64,000 nt of DNA, taken from the NCBI RefSeq assembly GCF_003177035.1, contig NZ_CP029488.1, forward strand, positions 2,728,001-2,792,000, in the 5' to 3' direction. The notes beneath the pieces were generated by a model. It saw only the letters and a program-made list of their open reading frames with translations. It made no database searches and was not told the origin of the DNA. This document shows positions 60,420 through 64,000 of this stretch, one piece after another. This DNA is from Salinisphaera sp. LB1. GTDB lineage: Bacteria; Pseudomonadota; Gammaproteobacteria; Nevskiales; Salinisphaeraceae. Position 1 is the first letter of the stretch. Each line of letters begins with the position of its first letter. The translations under genes were made by a program, and so were the position numbers.

Positions 60420-63182
60420 ATGCGCCTGACAATCGCGGCTTTTCACGGCAACTTCGCGCGCCGACTGTTTCTAAGGTTTATCGTCGCGGCCGCGCTTCCG
60501 GTACTCGTCATAGCGCTGCTGGCTTATCTCAATACTACGCAGGTCGTTATCGGCGAGGCCCACGATCGTCTCCATCGCAGTAGCCGTAATGAGGGCATGG
60601 CCATTCTCGACCGGCTTGAACTGGCTGCTGCTCTGCTCAAATACGTCGATCAGACGGGGGGCCGCTACTCCAAAAGCTCGGCGCACGTGTTCGCGGCTTT
60701 GGGCATGGTCAGCTCCACGATGCCGAGGCCGCACATGTTGTGGGGCGATCCCGCGGCCCTGAGTGGTGCGCAAGCGCTAGCCGCACGCGCCCGCCGCAGT
60801 GCCGGCGACCCCGTGATTGGCGTCGCCGGCCCGGGCGCGGTTTTCATGGCGATATTCGCAGGGCCGAGGCGCCCGCACTCCCAGGTCTTGATCGGCCGTT
60901 TGAATCTTGGCGAAATACTGGGCGCGCCGTCGACATGGCCTGGCGGAACGCGATTCTGTGTGTTCACGGCCGCAAACGGGCGCGCATTGAACTGCCCGAA
61001 TAATCACCGCGTGTTCGAAGCCACGCGGCACGGCCATAAATCCCGCGTGCTAGTACCGGGCAAGCGGCTTCTGGTCGCGCATTGGGATTTATTCCTCGAC
61101 AGTAATTTTCATGCGCCGATGTGGCGTATCGTCGGCCTGCAGCCCTTTGATTACGCCAGCCGATCGGCGCGCGTGTTTTACTGGTTGCTGCCGCTGGTTC
61201 TGCTGCTGAGCCTTTTGTTTGCGGGCCTGGTTGGGCTAATGCAGATTCGTCGTATCAGCCAGCCGCTGCGCAAGCTGCGCGCCGGCGTACAGGCGATAGC
61301 GCGCGGTGAATTCGATAGTCGAGTGCGCATTCAAAGCCGCGATGAGTTCGAGGAACTGGGCGAATCGGTTAACGGCATGGCGCGACGCCTGGGCGCACAG
61401 TTCCATACTCTCGAAGCGCTGGCTGCGCTCGACCGGCGAGTTTTGGCCGCCGCCAATGTGGCCGAGCTCATCGAACAGATACTCACGCAGATACCGCGGG
61501 TCGTCGGCTCGGATAGCGCCGCGCTGATCGTAATCGATCCGGATCTCCCGAGGATTGCAGACTGCTATTGCGTGAAAGGCTGCGGAGCGTCGATCGAAAA
61601 CGAGCGTTTATCCCTATCCGAGGACGAACTGATTGCGCTGGGCCGCGAGTGGACCGAACACGTGCGCCCGGACGAGATCGCTGTACCGGCTTATCTCGGG
61701 CCCCTGATGGGCCTCGGTGCGATACGGGTCGACTGCCTGCCGGCTCGTGAAGAGGGGCGTCTTTGGGCGGTCTTGTTGCTGGCCTATCGCGGCGAGCCGT
61801 GGTCGAGCACAGATGATCAGTCGCATGCGCTGGCCGATCGCATCGCCGTGGCACTGGCGGCCACGTATCGGAGCCGCCAGCTTTATCGACAGGCGCACTT
61901 CGACGCACTGACCGGTTTACCCAACCGAAAATTGTACATGGACCGGGCGGAAACGCTTCTGGTGCAGGCGCGGCGCCGGGCGCAGCGCTTTGCTGTTCTG
62001 TTTATCGATCTCGATCAGTTCAAGAACGTCAACGACGCCGAAGGGCACACTGCTGGCGACCAACTGCTCAAGCATGCTGCCACACGAATTACCGGCGCGT
62101 TGCACGAGGCCGATATCGCCGCGCGCTGGGGCGGCGATGAGTTCGTGGTACTGCTTTCCGATAGTCAGCAGATGGCGGACATTGACGGGCCGTGCGAGCG
62201 TTTGATTGAGGGCCTGGGCGAAAATTTTGTGATCGGCTCGATCGAATATCACGTGGGCGCGAGTATCGGTATCGCGGTGTACCCGGACGACGGCGAAACC
62301 ATCGAGGCCTTGCTGGCCAACGCAGATGCCGCGATGTACGAGGCCAAGGCCGCCGGGCGCGGCTGCTATGTTTTTTTCGAGCCACGAATGAATGAAGCCG
62401 TGCGGCGCCGGGTTCAGCTCGAAACCGAATTACGCCAAGCAGTGGCACGCCAGGAGTTCTTTCTTGAATACCAGCCGCTCATCCGACCCGCGGACGGCGA
62501 AGTCGGCGGTGCCGAGGCGCTGCTGCGCTGGTGCCACCCAACGCGCGGAATCGTTCCACCGGGGGAGTTCATCGCTGCACTTGAACAGACCGGACTCATC
62601 GTCGAAGTCGGCGCCTGGGTGCTTGCCGAGGCATGCCGGCAAGTGGCTTCGGGGTTCACGCAAGACGGCCGCGCGCCGGATCAGGTCATGGTTAACGTAT
62701 CGCCACGCCAGTTCTGGGCGTCGGATTTTGTGGCCACGGTCGATCGCGTATTGGCAGACAGTGGCGTCGATGCCTCGCGGCTGGAGATCGAAATCACGGA
62801 AAATCTGCTGCTATCGGATCTCGATGCCGCCTGTGATGTGGCGGAGCAACTGCGCGCGCGGGGCCTACAGCTTGCGATGGACGATTTCGGTACCGGCTAT
62901 TCGTCGCTCAGCTACCTGCGGCGTCTGCCGGTGGATACGGTCAAGATAGACCAAGCCTTCGCTACCGGCATTGAAATTACGGACAGCGAAGCGAGTACGG
63001 TTGTCCGTGCCATGATTGAGATGCTGCATGCGCTGAATCGACGTGTCGTGGTGGAAGGCATTGAGAATGAACAGCAGTTTGCCTTTGTTCGCGCGGCCGG
63101 CTGCGATCTGGCTCAGGGCTTCTACATGAGCCGCCCCGTCGCTCCCGAAGCTCTCTACGATTTCCAGCGTCCCGGGGCATGA
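60420..63182 (+). CDS. Membrane GGDEF-EAL cyclic-di-GMP protein with HAMP and GAF domains
   Basis: About 920 residues if started at the ATG at 60420. TM1 is near residue 20 (LFLRFIVAAALPVLVIALLA), a ~210-residue periplasmic sensor follows, then TM2 (VFYWLLPLVLLLSLLFAGLV), HAMP (ISQPLRKLRAGVQAIARGEF), a GAF-like domain, GGDEF (ARWGGDEFVVLLSDS) and EAL. The GGDEF active site is intact, but HEAD replaces the RxxD inhibitory site, so product feedback is probably absent. EAL has EALLRW, NVSPRQFW, EITENLLL, DDFGTGYSSL and EGIENEQQF, so it also looks active. It sets c-di-GMP levels in response to a periplasmic signal. Confidence 0.95.
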   Translation: MRLTIAAFHGNFARRLFLRFIVAAALPVLVIALLAYLNTTQVVIGEAHDRLHRSSRNEGMAILDRLELAAALLKYVDQTGGRYSKSSAHVFAALGMVSSTMPRPHMLWGDPAALSGAQALAARARRSAGDPVIGVAGPGAVFMAIFAGPRRPHSQVLIGRLNLGEILGAPSTWPGGTRFCVFTAANGRALNCPNNHRVFEATRHGHKSRVLVPGKRLLVAHWDLFLDSNFHAPMWRIVGLQPFDYASRSARVFYWLLPLVLLLSLLFAGLVGLMQIRRISQPLRKLRAGVQAIARGEFDSRVRIQSRDEFEELGESVNGMARRLGAQFHTLEALAALDRRVLAAANVAELIEQILTQIPRVVGSDSAALIVIDPDLPRIADCYCVKGCGASIENERLSLSEDELIALGREWTEHVRPDEIAVPAYLGPLMGLGAIRVDCLPAREEGRLWAVLLLAYRGEPWSSTDDQSHALADRIAVALAATYRSRQLYRQAHFDALTGLPNRKLYMDRAETLLVQARRRAQRFAVLFIDLDQFKNVNDAEGHTAGDQLLKHAATRITGALHEADIAARWGGDEFVVLLSDSQQMADIDGPCERLIEGLGENFVIGSIEYHVGASIGIAVYPDDGETIEALLANADAAMYEAKAAGRGCYVFFEPRMNEAVRRRVQLETELRQAVARQEFFLEYQPLIRPADGEVGGAEALLRWCHPTRGIVPPGEFIAALEQTGLIVEVGAWVLAEACRQVASGFTQDGRAPDQVMVNVSPRQFWASDFVATVDRVLADSGVDASRLEIEITENLLLSDLDAACDVAEQLRARGLQLAMDDFGTGYSSLSYLRRLPVDTVKIDQAFATGIEITDSEASTVVRAMIEMLHALNRRVVVEGIENEQQFAFVRAAGCDLAQGFYMSRPVAPEALYDFQRPGA

Positions 63183-63329
63183 TCTTGCGCCCAATCGCTG
63201 GCGCCGACGCGTACGGAACCTCGACAGGTCCTCGAGCCTATTTCAATAAGGCGACGCGGTCTGCGCATGCTCAGACCGGCCCTTCGGGGCGCTCGCCGCC
63301 CTGGAATAGGCGCTTAGGACGGCACTCAA

Positions 63330-64000
63330 TCAGCCGGTACGGCGCATCATTGGCGTATACAAGGCCGCGGCAATGATGAAGCCGGCCAGGAAGGTGATAT
63401 CCCCGATTTGGGGGGCTTGCCGCACGATCCAGCCGGTGAACATCTCCTGGTTGGAGAAAAGCAGGATGGAAATCGCCATGGCGAGGACCATGGCGACCGC
63501 ACCGGCCGCGCCGCGATGGCGGCGGTCGTAGAGCAGGCCATCGACGGCTTGACCGCCGCGCAGGATCTGGTCGGCGAAGATAACCCCCAGCCAGGGGCCG
63601 ATCCAGTAGGCGATGATCAGTAAAAACTGGGTGTATTCGTCGCCGGCGTCGCCGAGCGCCGACCACGCCAGCAAAAACCCGAGTGCGCCGAAAACCAGGG
63701 CGACGGCGGCCCGGCGCAACCGCAGCGGCAGGCGAATGCCGATGGTTAAAAAGGCCATGGCACCGGAATAGGTGTTCAGTATATTGGCGGCGATCGCGCC
63801 GATCGCGATCGCCAGCAGTGTCAGCCCGGCCACGGGCTGCGGCAGCTGGCTGGTGAAGGCGCCTGCCGGATTGCTCAGCGAGGTGCCGCCGGCGGTGACC
63901 GAGGCGGCGCCGGCGACCTCCATGACCAGGCAGGCGACAAACAGGCCGCTGCCGGCGAAAAGGCCGACCGCGCGCGGGCTCGTGTTGCGCGGCAGATAGC
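63330..64000 (-). CDS. NCS1-like purine/cytosine permease, C-terminal part, cut by window edge
   Basis: The leftward frame is open to the window end and gives the last ~223 residues. It has about six membrane helices (SGLFVACLVMEVAGAASVTA; LTLLAIAIGAIAANILNTYS; AFLTIGIRLPL; FLLIIAYWIGPWLGVIFADQ) and the NCS1-like ANILNTYSGAM and PWLGVIFADQILRG segments. Members carry cytosine, purines, allantoin or hydantoin with sodium or protons. The N-terminus and any partner genes are outside the window. Confidence 0.85.
   Translation of the reverse strand, partial: YLPRNTSPRAVGLFAGSGLFVACLVMEVAGAASVTAGGTSLSNPAGAFTSQLPQPVAGLTLLAIAIGAIAANILNTYSGAMAFLTIGIRLPLRLRRAAVALVFGALGFLLAWSALGDAGDEYTQFLLIIAYWIGPWLGVIFADQILRGGQAVDGLLYDRRHRGAAGAVAMVLAMAISILLFSNQEMFTGWIVRQAPQIGDITFLAGFIIAAALYTPMMRRTG

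Noticed and set aside
1-64000. CRISPR array, rRNA or tRNA genes
   Set aside because: No regularly spaced repeats, and no cloverleaf or rRNA-like sequence was recognised by reading; a tRNA scan was not possible here.

Overview
The window comes from a GC-rich gammaproteobacterium. Several genes fit a halophilic or osmolyte-using lineage of the Salinisphaera/Halomonas kind: an orphan glycine-betaine binding protein, a carnitine-to-betaine module, a SulP transporter with a universal stress protein, and a YbiI-type zinc-finger protein. The genus is inference from gene content and base composition only. I recognise no rRNA, tRNA or CRISPR array.

Layout. 1-5 kb is a patchy accessory stretch: a cut LysR gene diverging from an alpha/beta hydrolase-SnoaL fusion, an Asp/Glu racemase broken by an in-frame stop, a RelE/ParE-type toxin-antitoxin pair, a LysR remnant, a GNAT acetyltransferase and a cupin. 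5-24 kb is mostly chromosomal: a C45 peptidase, a giant periplasmic tricorn-like protease, an MscS channel with an unknown partner, two DksA/TraR zinc-finger proteins, LysR and DUF1127 genes, sulP-usp, a betaine-binding protein, an SDR, a D-cysteine desulfhydrase-like enzyme, a PAP2 lipoprotein and a diacylglycerol-kinase-like protein. Three copies of a DnaA-box-containing hairpin repeat are scattered over 21-24 kb.

24.1-32.1 kb is an integron. The integrase gene points left, a probable attI lies next to it, and six gene cassettes point right, each closed by an attC site of one related family. The cassettes are visibly AT-richer than the flanks. Cassette 1 encodes a protein resembling class III nucleotide cyclases. 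Cassettes 2, 3 and 5 encode membrane-anchored proteins of unknown function, cassette 4 a GNAT enzyme with a nonsense codon, and cassette 6 a 72-residue protein. A group IIC intron sits inside the third attC, and an IS5-family element with a CTAA target duplication sits inside cassette 5. Removing either restores the host sequence exactly.

33-43 kb: an outer-membrane barrel protein converging on a HilA/CadC-like regulator, a frameshifted methyltransferase, an ISL3 element (8-bp duplication TTATTTCT) inserted between a flagellar-type promoter and a chemoreceptor gene, and a membrane protein. 42-48 kb is a leftward yhaO-yhaN-ldcA-like operon, with yhaN split at a homopolymer. 48-55 kb: a PLP dehydratase, a small protein and lipoprotein pair, a GlxA-type regulator, a zinc metallopeptidase and the cdhB, cdhA, cdhC carnitine genes. 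55.6-59.6 kb is a D-galactonate operon (dgoK, dgoA, dgoD) behind an AbrB-family membrane protein. The window ends with a pseudopilin, a GGDEF-EAL protein and an NCS1-like permease cut by the edge.

At least nine genes are broken or fragmentary (racemase, LysR remnant, MFS stub, Usp fragment, intron reverse transcriptase, GNAT cassette, cassette 5, methyltransferase, YhaN). The methyltransferase and YhaN breaks lie in homopolymers and may be sequencing errors. The racemase and GNAT stops, the truncations and the IS insertion look like real decay.
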